The notes: generated by a model not told the origin, from the letters alone. 64,000 nucleotides of DNA from Robiginitomaculum sp. (GCA_030949705.1 JAUZSF010000026.1:117210-181209); one strand, 5' to 3'; shown: positions 33,387 to 42,399, counted from the stretch's first letter. Numbers and translations: made by a program.

Positions 33387-33421
33387 AAAAACCGCCGGTC
33401 AGTTTTGACGCGGCGGTTTTT
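33387..33421. terminator. Bidirectional terminator between rpsU and the ABC-2 permease
   Basis: A hairpin with arms ACCGCCG (33391-33397) and CGGCGGT (33411-33417), an inner GTCA/TGAC pair, A-rich sequence on the left and T-rich on the right. It has a T-run on both strands, so it can end rpsU (plus) and the permease gene (minus). Its position supports the permease stop at 33447; the frame that runs on through the hairpin would be an artefact. Confidence 0.85.
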
Positions 33422-33446
33422 GTGTGCCTGAGCCTTAGATTTGGCC

Positions 33447-34905
33447 CTAGTTCCTGGCCGGTTTGGCCTTGCCCAACCCCACCAGTTTCTTGAAATAATC
33501 CACCCCCCGCGCCGTGCATGGCCCCGGCCCGGAACACCCTTCCGGCGGCCCACAGCACGATCATGGTGGTGATCACCATCACCAAAGTGGTGCCGATAAT
33601 ATCCATCATGGGTGGATCGGCGGGCAGGCGCGCCAGCATGATATAGGGGGTAAAGAGCGGTATCCACGATATGATTGCCAGTATCGGAGAATCCGGATCC
33701 TGCAAGGCAAAGCTGAGCGCCAGCATGGGAATCATCAGGGTAAAAATAATCGGACTCATCAGGGTTTGTGCCTCTTGCAAGGTTTCGCAAAGCGAGCCCA
33801 GCGCCAAAAAGATGGAGCCAAACATCAAATAACCAAAGACGAAATAGCCCAGAAACGGCAGGATCAACCCGGGGTTCAGCACCGCCCCGATGATTGAGGC
33901 AATATTATTGCTGCCCCCTTCGGGCAAGAACTGGGTACCCATGCTGGTGGCAATCGCACCGGCCACCGCCCAACCGGCCAGCAAGGTAAAGCTGACCGCG
34001 GCCACACCCAACAACTTGCCGGTCAACAGCGCCCGCACCGGGGCCGCACACAACAGGCTGTCCAGTACTTTGCCGGATTTTTCCTCAATGGTGCTGGTCA
34101 GCAACATATTGGCTACGGAAAACACGATCATCCACAAAATAAAGGCAAACATGACCGCGGCGAAATAGGGAGCCCGATCGCTGGCCGTAACTTCGGCTTC
34201 GCCATCGGCCTTTTCAGGCGACAGGGTGGATATAACGGGATGCATGGCATTAATGGTGCGCACAATTTCGGTTTCCAGACCGGCACGGGCAAAGGCTTCG
34301 GTACGCATTTCATCACGAACGGCCCGGCGTATGGTGCTCTTCAGGCGCTCCGCGGTAATGGCCTTGCTCCAGTAATCAATACTGACCGAACCATCTGCGC
34401 CGCGCTCTATAAAGGCGGCGGCGTACAGTTCCTTTGGCCCATCAGGCGTAGTGATTTGTTTCTTGCCCAGCAAATAGGGCCGTAAGCCATCTTCGGTATC
34501 GGCGGGCGGCGGCACCAGTATATATGTCTGCTTGATGGCGCTAAGCGCTGTTTTTCCCTGTAGCCCCAAATGGACCGAGGCCGAGGCCACGTCCTGGCCC
34601 TCATCCAGCGCCTCCAGCGCCTTTAGGGCCCCGGCCTCCTGACCCGGGACCTTGGCAAGGCCCCGCAATATGGAACGCACCTGCGCATCATATTCCCGAT
34701 TTATTTTATCGGCGATCACCTGTTCATAACGGCCATCATGATCCACCACCGTAAAATATCGCGTCGGGGTAGAACGATCCAGAAACACCGGCACCGCAAT
34801 GCCCAACAACATGAAAACCGGCACCATGGCCAGTGACAGCCAGAACCCCGGCGTGGCCACATAAGAAAGGTATTCCCGGCGGGCAATGAGATACGTATGA
34901 CGCAT
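33447..34905 (-). CDS. ABC-2 type transporter permease (NatB-like; frame shifted near the 3' end)
   Basis: With one base removed this is a 485-residue permease of the NatB/YhaP type: a first helix (about residues 20-42), a large extracytoplasmic domain (about 45-245), then five or six helices, including one containing FAAVMFAFILWMIVFSVANML. In these six-base G-run (33503-33508 on the plus strand, C) five would give an end reading GAGVDYFKKLVGLGKAKPARN, stopping at 33447, before the terminator. As written, the frame continues to 33325 through the terminator and into the rpsU end, which is implausible. It pairs with the upstream ATPase (TAATG overlap). The exported substrate is unknown. Confidence 0.82.
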
Positions 34906-35846
34906 TAGGACGCCCCCCTGCTTTCATCCTGGTCCACCAGATGTACAAACACATCGTGCAAATGCCGCTTTTGCGGCTCGAACGCCGTCAGGTTCACGCC
35001 ATTTTCGACGCAGGCGCGCAACACATCCTGGGCATCGGCCCCGGCGGCCAGCTCGACCCGCCAGTTTTGGCGTTCATCCTCGACACCACCTTCCGGGGTA
35101 ATGCTTTGCACCAGCCCGTCCAGCGCCTGTGCCGGATCGGCACCATCCCCCGTTTGCATCAGCACGGCCCGGGGCAGGGTTTGCAGGGCCTCATCCACAT
35201 TACCGTCAAAGATTTTGCGCCCCGCCGCCAACAGCACGATGCGGTCACACAGGCGTTCGGCGTGTTCCATCACATGGGTGGAGAAGAGGATGGTCGTGCC
35301 CTGATCGGCCAGCGTGCGGATCAGTTCTTCCAGGGTACGCTGATTGACCGGGTCCAGGCCGGAAAAAGGTTCGTCCAGAATGACCAGTTCCGGTTCATGC
35401 ACAATGGCGGCAATGATCTGTACTTTTTGCGCCATGCCCTTGGACAGGGTTTTGACCTTTTTATAGGCCACATCACCCAGACCAAACTGTTTCAGGAGCG
35501 CCAATCCCCGCTTTTTGGCCTTTTTGGCGGTCATGCCTTTCAGGCGGCCAAAAAACACGATCACTGCCAGCGTATTCATTTTACGATAAAGGCCGCGCTC
35601 TTCAGGCAAAAAGCCGACCCGGTCCAGCACGTTAAAATTGGGGGGCGCCCCAAACAGTTCCGCCTCGCCGGAATCGGGGGCCAAAATGCCTAGCCCAATC
35701 CGCAAAGAAGTGGATTTGCCAGCCCCATTGGGGCCCAGAAAACCCGTAATGGTGCCCGTATTTACAGAAAAACTTAAATTCTGAACGGCTGGCTTGCCCG
35801 AAAACGTCTTTGAGACATCTTTAAGCGCAAAAACAGGTGTACTCAT
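34905..35846 (-). CDS. ABC transporter ATP-binding protein (NatA-like)
   Basis: A 313-residue ATPase with Walker A GPNGAGKS, the signature LSKGMAQKVQ and Walker B LVILDEPFSGLDP, followed by an approximately 85-residue C-terminal extension of the DUF4162 type found in NatA-like exporters. It powers the ABC-2 permease downstream. The ATG at 35846 (MSTPVFALKDV) is the proper start; an open reading from 36095 runs through the preceding gene in another frame. It starts 29 bases after the small COX4-like membrane protein gene. Confidence 0.9.
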   Translation of the reverse strand: MSTPVFALKDVSKTFSGKPAVQNLSFSVNTGTITGFLGPNGAGKSTSLRIGLGILAPDSGEAELFGAPPNFNVLDRVGFLPEERGLYRKMNTLAVIVFFGRLKGMTAKKAKKRGLALLKQFGLGDVAYKKVKTLSKGMAQKVQIIAAIVHEPELVILDEPFSGLDPVNQRTLEELIRTLADQGTTILFSTHVMEHAERLCDRIVLLAAGRKIFDGNVDEALQTLPRAVLMQTGDGADPAQALDGLVQSITPEGGVEDERQNWRVELAAGADAQDVLRACVENGVNLTAFEPQKRHLHDVFVHLVDQDESRGAS

Positions 35847-35875
35847 AAACGCCCCATCGGGTGTGAGCGCAAGGC

Positions 35876-36172
35876 TCAGATCATCGAGGCAATCAGCGTC
35901 GCCGCCCAGCCAATAATGGTGGTCATCACCGCCATGCCCGTCATTACCGCATACCAGGTACCGCCGCGTTTCAGGCCAAAGCCAACCGCCAGGCCAAGCC
36001 CGTACACAATGATCAGGGACGTAAACCAGTTCATACCACCGGCGAACACCATGGAAATATACAAGGTGGAAAGCCCGATCAGTACACCACTCCACATAAA
36101 CAGGCGTAAAATGGCCCCATACGTTTCCCGGTGATTGCTAATATCCTGGGTTCCATGTTCATAGGCGCTCAT
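35876..36172 (-). CDS. Small membrane protein with aa3-oxidase subunit IV-like N-terminus
   Basis: A 98-residue protein with three predicted helices (about residues 21-44, 48-68 and 75-97). The N-terminal part YEHGTQDISNHRETYGAILRL, leading into a helix, fits the bacterial aa3-type cytochrome c oxidase subunit IV domain, which is normally a stand-alone protein of about 45-60 residues. The two further helices are extra. No other oxidase gene is nearby; it leads the ABC exporter operon. Assignment to the COX4 family is from pattern only. Confidence 0.65.
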   Translation of the reverse strand: MSAYEHGTQDISNHRETYGAILRLFMWSGVLIGLSTLYISMVFAGGMNWFTSLIIVYGLGLAVGFGLKRGGTWYAVMTGMAVMTTIIGWAATLIASMI

Positions 36173-36263
36173 TGGCGGTCTCTCCCTCAAATTCTCGTAC
36201 CCCAGCGCCTAACAGGACAGGGGCAAAAACGCAAGCACAGCACATACAAGTAATGTATCGAAA

Positions 36264-37235
36264 TTATTTATCCCCGGCACAGGAAATCAGCGCCCGAAGA
36301 GAGCTGACCAGGGCCAGAGGCTGGTCCAGCATCACATGATGATGGGCTTCGGGAATGGAAAAGCGCGGCGTGCGGCCCGGAAAGGCCTTGCACATATAGG
36401 CCCAGACCTCGTCGGAAACCAACAGGGACTTTTCCCCGCGGATCAACGCCACAGGACAACGAAATTCAGCAATGGTTTCCACCGCGGCGCGCATGTCATA
36501 TTGCATTTTGGCCCACAGGTTCGGATCGAATTTCCAGGCCCAACCCATGGTGCCATCCTCACGCTTGACCTCTTTCATGCCTTCGCGGGCAATATGGTCC
36601 AGCAAAAACACGTTTTCACAGGCCTGGTCGGGCAACAACCGGAACCGACCCAGAATTTCTTCGCGGGTGTCATAGGTGCGCCCCCCACGGCTGGGCGGGG
36701 GGGTACGACGCTGTTTTTCCGCCGGACGTACCGGGCTGTCCATCACAATGGCGCGTTCATAGCGCTCTCCATGGCGCACTGCCGAGCCCATGGTAACAAA
36801 GCCGCCAAAAGAATGACCGGCCAGCACCGGCTTGCGTTCATGATCAAAGGCACCGCCGGCCTCGCCGGCCGCCAGCACCTCGTCCGCATAAAGCGGCATG
36901 TCATATTCATCGCGCCAGTCGGAATCGCCCATGCCAGACAAATCCATGGCCACCACGCGGCGGTGCTTGGCAAACCATGGGCCGATAAAATCCCACCAGC
37001 CCTTGTGGGCAACGCCCCCATGGACCAGCAACAGACCCGGCTTGCCCCGCTCGCCCCATGCCTTGTAAACAATATTAGCCCCCGTCACGGTTGTCGTGCC
37101 GCGCTCAAAAGGCATGTCCAGACAGGTCTGGAACCAGTCCGGCGCCGGGGGTTTGGCCCCGGCAAAGGGGGCAAGGGGGAGATTTTTGGGCCGACGCTTG
37201 GGCGCGTCTTTTTTATCGGGTTCAGAATTGCTCAT
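36264..37235 (-). CDS. Alpha/beta hydrolase
   Basis: A 323-residue alpha/beta-hydrolase. The oxyanion segment is LLLVHGGVAHKGWWD, the nucleophile elbow is GHSFGG (Ser), the acid is probably in the VALIRGEKSLLVSDE region, and the catalytic His is in EAHHHVMLDQP. The first 40 residues are a Lys/Pro-rich extension outside the fold. The substrate is unknown; it could be an esterase or an epoxide/haloalkane-type hydrolase. It is a single-gene unit. Confidence 0.85.
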   Translation of the reverse strand: MSNSEPDKKDAPKRRPKNLPLAPFAGAKPPAPDWFQTCLDMPFERGTTTVTGANIVYKAWGERGKPGLLLVHGGVAHKGWWDFIGPWFAKHRRVVAMDLSGMGDSDWRDEYDMPLYADEVLAAGEAGGAFDHERKPVLAGHSFGGFVTMGSAVRHGERYERAIVMDSPVRPAEKQRRTPPPSRGGRTYDTREEILGRFRLLPDQACENVFLLDHIAREGMKEVKREDGTMGWAWKFDPNLWAKMQYDMRAAVETIAEFRCPVALIRGEKSLLVSDEVWAYMCKAFPGRTPRFSIPEAHHHVMLDQPLALVSSLRALISCAGDK

Positions 37236-37419
37236 AAATGAGCGGTATCCCTCCTCTGCGCGGGCGTCAATTGCCCATAACCGTATGGTTGCACAATAAC
37301 TGTGCCGATTTGGCGCATTTAAACCTCGCCTTTACCTGATTGTGGCATGGTTGCCTCAACGACGTCTGAGCCGACACGTGGATCGGCATAAAAAAGGCGC
37401 GATAAAGGGGTGAATTAAG

Positions 37420-38883
37420 ATGGCGAAAACCGTTCTTATTGTTGATGACGATCCGACCCAGCGCCGCCTGATGCAGGCGGTGGTGGAAAAAAGCGGCATG
37501 ATTGCCGCCCATGCCAGCAGTGGCGAGGAAGCGATCGAGGCCATCACCGCCGGCGGCCGCATTGATGTGGTATTGCTGGATCTGGTCATGCCAGGCATGG
37601 GGGGAATGAAAGCATTAGAGGAAATGCGTGCCCGCGCCGTGCAATTGCCGGTAATCGTGCTGACTGCCTCGGGCAGCATCGACACGGTGGTCAAGGCCAT
37701 GCAGGCCGGAGCCATGGATTTTCTGGTCAAGCCAGCCAGCCCCGAACGCATTGCCGTATGCATAAAAAACGCCCTGAAAGTTCAGGAATTACAAGGCGAA
37801 GTGGTACGCCTGCAAAAAACCAAAAGCGGGGCGCTCAGCTTTGGCGATATGATCGCCGATGCGCCCTGCATGCGCCAGGTGGTACGCCTGGGCCAGCGGG
37901 CGGCCAAATCCAATATTCCCGTGCTTATTTTAGGCGAAAGCGGGGTGGGCAAGGAATTGATCGCCCAGGCCATTCACGGAGCCTCGGCACGCACCGGCAA
38001 ACCGATGATTACGGTCAATTGCGGTGCCTTGCCGGAAAACCTGGTGGAATCCATTCTCTTTGGCCATGAAAAAGGCTCGTTCACTGGGGCCACCGACAAG
38101 CATTTGGGCAAGTTTCGCGAAGCCGATGGCGGCACACTGTTTCTGGATGAGGTGGGCGAACTGCCCCCCGACATGCAGGTAAAACTGCTGCGCGCTTTGC
38201 AAGAAGGTGAGATTGACCCGGTGGGGGCCAAAAAGGCCGTCAAAGTGGATGTGCGCATTATTTCGGCCACCAATCGTGATCTGGCCCAAGAGGTCAAAGT
38301 GGGTGCCTTTCGCGAAGATCTGTTCTATCGCCTGAATGTCTTTCCCATTGAATTGCCCCCACTGCGCGAGCGTATGGAAGACCTGCCAGCCCTGACCAGT
38401 CATTTCATTTCGCGCTTTAATGCCCAGGAGGGCACGCAAATTCTGGGTGCAACGGCACAAACCATGGCGCTCTTGAAGGGCTTTGACTGGCCGGGCAATG
38501 TGCGCCAGCTGGAAAATGCCATTTTTCGTGCCGTGGTTCTGTGTGAGGGCAATGAGCTGACCCCCGAAGATTTCCCCCATATTTCCGGCGTCAGCCATGA
38601 TATAGTGGAAAATGCCGAAGACGCCCCCTTGGTGATTGAATCTTCTGCACCCTCAAACGAGACGGCCAGCCCGGAACCCGATCTGCCCATTCGCATCATG
38701 ACCGGCGAGGGTCATGTGCGGGCGCTCGAAGAAATCGAACGCGATTTGATTGAATTTGCCATTGGCACCTATGCCGGGCAGATGTCAGAAATTGCCCGTC
38801 GTCTGGGCATTGGTCGCTCGACGCTGTATCGCAAAGTGCGCGAACACGATCTGGATGTGCGCGGCGAAAAGGCTGCGGGTTAA
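37420..38883 (+). CDS. NtrC-family sigma-54 dependent response regulator
   Basis: A 487-residue regulator: a receiver domain (about 1-120) with the acidic pair DDD near residues 9-11, phospho-acceptor Asp in VVLLDLVMPG (about 54) and Lys in FLVKPA; an AAA+ domain with Walker A GESGVGKE, sigma-54 loop GSFTGA and WPGNVRQLENA; and a C-terminal Fis-type HTH (MSEIARRLGIGRSTLYRKV). The GSFTGA variant differs from the common GAFTGA at one position and is also seen in active regulators. No histidine kinase is adjacent, so it is an orphan in this window. The AGGGG site upstream supports the ATG at 37420. Confidence 0.92.
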   Translation: MAKTVLIVDDDPTQRRLMQAVVEKSGMIAAHASSGEEAIEAITAGGRIDVVLLDLVMPGMGGMKALEEMRARAVQLPVIVLTASGSIDTVVKAMQAGAMDFLVKPASPERIAVCIKNALKVQELQGEVVRLQKTKSGALSFGDMIADAPCMRQVVRLGQRAAKSNIPVLILGESGVGKELIAQAIHGASARTGKPMITVNCGALPENLVESILFGHEKGSFTGATDKHLGKFREADGGTLFLDEVGELPPDMQVKLLRALQEGEIDPVGAKKAVKVDVRIISATNRDLAQEVKVGAFREDLFYRLNVFPIELPPLRERMEDLPALTSHFISRFNAQEGTQILGATAQTMALLKGFDWPGNVRQLENAIFRAVVLCEGNELTPEDFPHISGVSHDIVENAEDAPLVIESSAPSNETASPEPDLPIRIMTGEGHVRALEEIERDLIEFAIGTYAGQMSEIARRLGIGRSTLYRKVREHDLDVRGEKAAG

Positions 38884-39386
38884 GGTTTTTTCTTTCCGCC
38901 CGTAATAACGGTCAATTTTGGCGGCACGTGTTTTTTAGCGCTATCGCGACGGCAAGCCTCGCTATTTGAGCGTAGGTTTTTTTGTGCGCTATCGCGACAG
39001 CAAGCCTCGCTATTTGAGCGCGAATGTGTATCTGCCCCGTCCTCATCCAGCGTATCGTCGCGTTCATAAAGCGGTTTGCGAAAGGCTGGCTTTTTAGGCT
39101 TGAAGGACGAGCGCTTCATGGGTTTGCGCCCCTTGCCCTTTGCCTTTTTTTCCACCTCGCGCAGCTTGGCTGCCTGTCGGTAAGAAAGCGCCTCGGCGGC
39201 ATCGCCCTTTTCCGGATCCGCAAAGGCCGAGCCGAATTTTTCCAGGCGCTCTTCCAGCGAGTCGATAAATTCATCTTCCCACTCGCTTAAGGCTGCATCC
39301 CCTTCCAGCGTTTCTTTTTTACGCAAGGTACGGCGCACCCGGGCCAGCGCCTTTCTGGTTTTCTTATCGTCGGTTTTCTTGCCCAT
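38880..39386 (-). CDS. Basic protein of unknown function with an in-frame tandem repeat
   Basis: A 168-residue, strongly charged protein, rich in Lys, Arg and Glu, with likely helical stretches (about residues 10-80). I recognise no family. Near the C-terminus a 16-residue unit occurs twice, RSNSEACCRDSAQKNL and RSNSEACRRDSAKKHV, encoded by the 35-bp repeat at 38938-39020. Cysteines and this composition occur nowhere else in the protein, so the repeat looks like an insertion. The ATG at 39386 is used rather than an upstream TTG. It follows gapR by 14 bases, in the same direction, and converges with the NtrC-type gene. Confidence 0.7.
   Translation of the reverse strand: MGKKTDDKKTRKALARVRRTLRKKETLEGDAALSEWEDEFIDSLEERLEKFGSAFADPEKGDAAEALSYRQAAKLREVEKKAKGKGRKPMKRSSFKPKKPAFRKPLYERDDTLDEDGADTHSRSNSEACCRDSAQKNLRSNSEACRRDSAKKHVPPKLTVITGGKKKP
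38938..39020 (-). repeat. Tandem 35-bp palindromic repeat inside a coding sequence
   Basis: Two copies of a 35-bp core (38938-38972 and 38986-39020) differ at one base. Each reads on the plus strand GCGCTATCGCGACRGCAAGC then CTCGCTATTTGAGCG. The core is partly self-complementary (GCGA/TCGC and CGCT/AGCG), and T-rich flanks are also alike. The period is 48 bp, exactly 16 codons, so the reading frame is kept. Confidence 0.8.
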
Positions 39387-39400
39387 GGGCAAAAGGACTA

Positions 39401-39649
39401 TCAGATTTCGCCAATGGCATCCAGATACAGGGCCAAAATGGCTTCCTGTTCGGTGCGTTCGTGCACGTCCATTTTGCGGATACGGATCACCTGGCGCAGG
39501 ATTTTGGTATCCAGACCAAAGGCCTTGGCCTCGTCATAAACCTCTTTCATATCGGCCATCAGCGCCTTTTTTTCTTCTTCCAGGCGTTCAATGCGCTGGA
39601 TGGCGCTTTTCAGTTTTTCACGGGCGGTCTGGCCCATATCTTCTGACAC
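39401..39649 (-). CDS. gapR: GapR-type (DUF2312) nucleoid-associated protein
   Basis: An 82-residue, mostly helical protein matching Caulobacter GapR along its length: a leading coiled coil (LKSAIQRIERLEEEKKALMA), then MKEVYDEAKAFGLDTKILRQ and VIRIRKMD, and the AILALYLDAIGEI ending. GapR forms a clamp around overtwisted AT-rich DNA and aids topoisomerases ahead of forks and RNA polymerase. The GTG at 39649 is chosen because GGAG lies 8 bases upstream and it gives the normal family length; the longer frame adds residues unlike the family. Confidence 0.88.
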   Translation of the reverse strand: MSEDMGQTAREKLKSAIQRIERLEEEKKALMADMKEVYDEAKAFGLDTKILRQVIRIRKMDVHERTEQEAILALYLDAIGEI

Positions 39650-39793
39650 TTGCTTTCTCCACAAACTGGTAAAATGGCGTCGCGAAGCTATAGGCACGGG
39701 CCGGAACCGGCGCAAGCACATACCTGCGATTATCTGGTCATAACCGGAATAATCGCGTTATGGTATGCGGATATAATAATCGGAGGAAACCTC

Positions 39794-40792
39794 ATGAGCA
39801 CCCCCCTGATCGCTATGGCGGCTTTAGCCGCTCTGGCTGCATCCAGCCCCAAAGGGCAAACCCCTGTTGAGGGCCGCGCCATGCGCCCGGCACATACCTT
39901 TTCCATTGTCGCCCGCGATGCCAAAACCGGCCAATTGGGCGCGGCGGTGCAATCACACTGGTTTTCCGTAGGCAGCGGGGTGATCTGGGCCGAGCCTGGC
40001 GTGGGGGCCGTGGCCACACAATCCTTTGTGGACCCCAGTTATGGTCCGCTGGGCCTGAAATTAATGCGCGCTGGCAAAAGCGCGCCGGAGACCCTAAAAG
40101 GCCTGCTTGCCACCGATGAGCACGAAGAAGTGCGCCAGGTCGGCATGGTGGATGCCAAGGGCCGGGTGGCCAATCACACCGGCAGCAAGGCCATTATTGC
40201 CCATTGCAAAATTACCGGCGACGGCTATGCAGTACAGGCCAATCTGATGGAGCGCGACACCGTTTGCGCCGCCATGGCCGAAGCCTTTGAAAATACCGAT
40301 GGGGATCTGGCCGCCCGCTTTATGGCAGCGCTGGATGCGGCCCAGGGCGAAGGCGGTGATATTCGCGGCAAACAATCTGCCGCCATGTTGATCGTCAGGG
40401 ACGGTGCAACCCTGCCACCATGGTCCGGCCGGGTATTTGATCTGCGGGTTGAGGACAGCCCGGAACCATTAAAAGAACTGCGCCGTCTGGTCGGCGTGGC
40501 GCGCACCTATGCCCTGATGGGCGAAGGGGATGAATACATGACTGCCGGCAATGTCGAGGCAGCGCTGGCATCTTACACCGCGGCGGAAAAACTGGCCCCC
40601 GATAATCACGAGGCGCTTTACTGGCATGCGGTGACTTTGGCCAGTATTGGCCGGGTGGACGAGGCGCTGCCGCTATTTCAGCGCGCCTTCAAGGTCTGGC
40701 CAAAATGGCGCGAGCTGACCAAACGCCTGCCGGCCTCCGGCCTGTTACCTGATGACAAAGAGATGATGGATAAAATCATCAACCTGCCTTAA
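39794..40792 (+). CDS. DUF1028 protein with C-terminal TPR-like region
   Basis: A 332-residue protein whose DUF1028 domain (about residues 33-250) shows an Ntn-hydrolase-like start (THTFSIVARDAKTGQLGAAV) and GVGAVATQSFVDPSYGPLGL. The N-terminal 20 or so residues are hydrophobic and may form a weak signal peptide. Residues about 250-315 contain TPR-type helices (EAALASYTAAEKLAPDNHEA). DUF1028 proteins are proposed amidohydrolases, unproven. The ATG at 39794 has GGAGG 7 bases upstream; an earlier in-frame codon at 39650 is rejected. Overlaps the convergent DksA-like gene by four bases. Confidence 0.82.
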   Translation: MSTPLIAMAALAALAASSPKGQTPVEGRAMRPAHTFSIVARDAKTGQLGAAVQSHWFSVGSGVIWAEPGVGAVATQSFVDPSYGPLGLKLMRAGKSAPETLKGLLATDEHEEVRQVGMVDAKGRVANHTGSKAIIAHCKITGDGYAVQANLMERDTVCAAMAEAFENTDGDLAARFMAALDAAQGEGGDIRGKQSAAMLIVRDGATLPPWSGRVFDLRVEDSPEPLKELRRLVGVARTYALMGEGDEYMTAGNVEAALASYTAAEKLAPDNHEALYWHAVTLASIGRVDEALPLFQRAFKVWPKWRELTKRLPASGLLPDDKEMMDKIINLP

Positions 40793-41115
40793 CCCGCACA
40801 ATTGACGCAAAACGGCGTGGCCGGATCCTTGTCCAGCCGCGCCTTTGCAATCTCATTGCCGCAACGCACGCAATCGCCATATTCATCAGCGGCGAGGCGA
40901 GCCAGGGCCGCCTCGACTTTGCGCAGTTCCTGCACCCGGCGTGCATCATCAGCCTGCGCCATGGCCTGGACCTGCAAACTGTCCATGCGCGAAAGCCGCC
41001 CCACGGATTGCTGATCCAGCGCCACGGGTTTTTGATCCCCTTGCGCCGCATGACGCAAATTTTCCAGATCGGCACGCAGGGCCAACAGGGTCTTTTTGAT
41101 CTGTGCATCATCCAT
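40789..41115 (-). CDS. DksA/TraR-type zinc-finger protein
   Basis: A 108-residue protein with a helical N-terminal region and a C-terminal C4 zinc finger (CVRCGNEI...CVNCAG, about residues 82-107) of the DksA/TraR family. It is shorter than DksA (about 150) and closer in size to TraR and other secondary-channel proteins of RNA polymerase. Acidic residues at the coiled-coil tip cannot be judged with certainty. A role in modulating transcription is inferred from the family. Confidence 0.82.
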   Translation of the reverse strand: MDDAQIKKTLLALRADLENLRHAAQGDQKPVALDQQSVGRLSRMDSLQVQAMAQADDARRVQELRKVEAALARLAADEYGDCVRCGNEIAKARLDKDPATPFCVNCAG

Positions 41116-41196
41116 GGTTTACATCCCGCGCCAACGCTTGCGCTTTTCTTTTCAAGGCCCATTATGCGGGCAACAGATTAAAACAAGGTACCCATT

Positions 41197-42399
41197 ATGC
41201 GTGATGAATTTGCCAATTATCTAACCCATCTGGAATGCGGCCTGACCGGTGATCGCCATGAGGCCGGGCAGGTCCATGGCCTGTCAAATGCCGGCAAGCC
41301 TTTATTGGCGCGCTATGATCTGGGGGCCATTAAATCCGGTGTTGATCGCGATGCCGTGTGGGCGCGGACAAACGGATTTTGGAAATGGCGCGAGCTGTTG
41401 CCCGTGGCCCAGACCAAAAACGTCTGTGCGCTGGGCGAGGTGGATACGCCGTTGATTACGCTGGATAATCTGCACGCAAAGGGCACGGTGATTGTCAAAG
41501 ACGAAGGCCGCCTGCCCACCGGGTCGTTCAAGGCACGGGGTCTGGCGCTGGCCGTGGCCATGGCCAAAGAGCTGGGTCTTGATCATCTGGCCATGCCAAC
41601 AAACGGCAATGCCGGATCGGCGCTGGCCGCCTATGCCAGCCGGGTTGGCATACAGACCACCATCGTCTGCCCGGATGATACCCCGGCGATCAATATCGAA
41701 GAAACTGAGCTGCAAGGCGCCAAGGTGTACAAGGCCAATGGCCTGATCAATGCCTGTGGGGCCTGGGTCAAGGCCGGAGCCGACAAGGGATTGTGGTTCG
41801 ATCTGTCCACCCTGAAAGAGCCGTACCGGATCGAAGGCAAGAAAACCATGGGGTTGGAACTGGCCGCACAAATGGGCTGGACCCTGCCCGATGTGATTTT
41901 TTATCCCACCGGCGGCGGCACCGGCCTGATTGGCATGTGGAAGGCCTTTAATGAGCTGATCGAACTTGGCTGGCTGGAAAAAGAGGATTTGCCGCGCATG
42001 GCGGCGGTGCAGGCATCAGGCTGTGCCCCGATTGTGCGTGCCTATGATGCAGGAGAGCGTTTTGCGCGCGCCTGGGAGGATGCCCACACCTTTGCCGCCG
42101 GCATTCGCGTACCCGCCGCGGTGGGGGATTTTCTGATCCTGGATGCGGTGCGTGACAGCGGCGGCTTTGCCATTGCCGTGGATGATGACGCCATCGAGGC
42201 GGCGCGCACATCCGTCGCCCGCCAAGAAGGCCTGTTGCTCTGCCCCGAAGGAGCGGCCACCTATGCGGCCTATCTGACGGCGCGCGAAACCGGGCAAGTC
42301 AGCAAGGATGAACGGGCAGTGCTGTTTAACTGTGCCACCGGCCTCAAATACCCCATGCCCGCGGCGGGGGAAGCCCTGGATCTGGCCAATCCGGCTTAG
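41197..42399 (+). CDS. Threonine synthase-like PLP enzyme
   Basis: A 400-residue fold-type II PLP enzyme of the short (archaeal/Bacillus-like) threonine synthase group. The PLP lysine is in LPTGSFKARGLALAV, the cofactor ring-binding Asn is in PTNGNAGSALAAYAS, and the phosphate loop is YPTGGGTGLIGMW. It is distinct from the ThrC of the thr operon. A cysteine-containing N-terminal segment (THLECGLTGDRHEAGQVHGL) fits the zinc-less start typical of this group. It could be a second threonine synthase or act on a related substrate. A cobalamin riboswitch follows it. Confidence 0.8.
   Translation: MRDEFANYLTHLECGLTGDRHEAGQVHGLSNAGKPLLARYDLGAIKSGVDRDAVWARTNGFWKWRELLPVAQTKNVCALGEVDTPLITLDNLHAKGTVIVKDEGRLPTGSFKARGLALAVAMAKELGLDHLAMPTNGNAGSALAAYASRVGIQTTIVCPDDTPAINIEETELQGAKVYKANGLINACGAWVKAGADKGLWFDLSTLKEPYRIEGKKTMGLELAAQMGWTLPDVIFYPTGGGTGLIGMWKAFNELIELGWLEKEDLPRMAAVQASGCAPIVRAYDAGERFARAWEDAHTFAAGIRVPAAVGDFLILDAVRDSGGFAIAVDDDAIEAARTSVARQEGLLLCPEGAATYAAYLTARETGQVSKDERAVLFNCATGLKYPMPAAGEALDLANPA

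Noticed and set aside
33325..33446. Extra C-terminal 40 residues of the ABC-2 permease.
   Set aside because: They come from reading past a one-base insertion, through a bidirectional terminator and antisense to rpsU; the repaired frame stops at 33447 with a normal end.
35847..36095. N-terminal extension of the NatA-like ATPase.
   Set aside because: It overlaps the small membrane protein gene in another frame and has no ABC features; MSTPVFALKDV at 35846 is the normal start.
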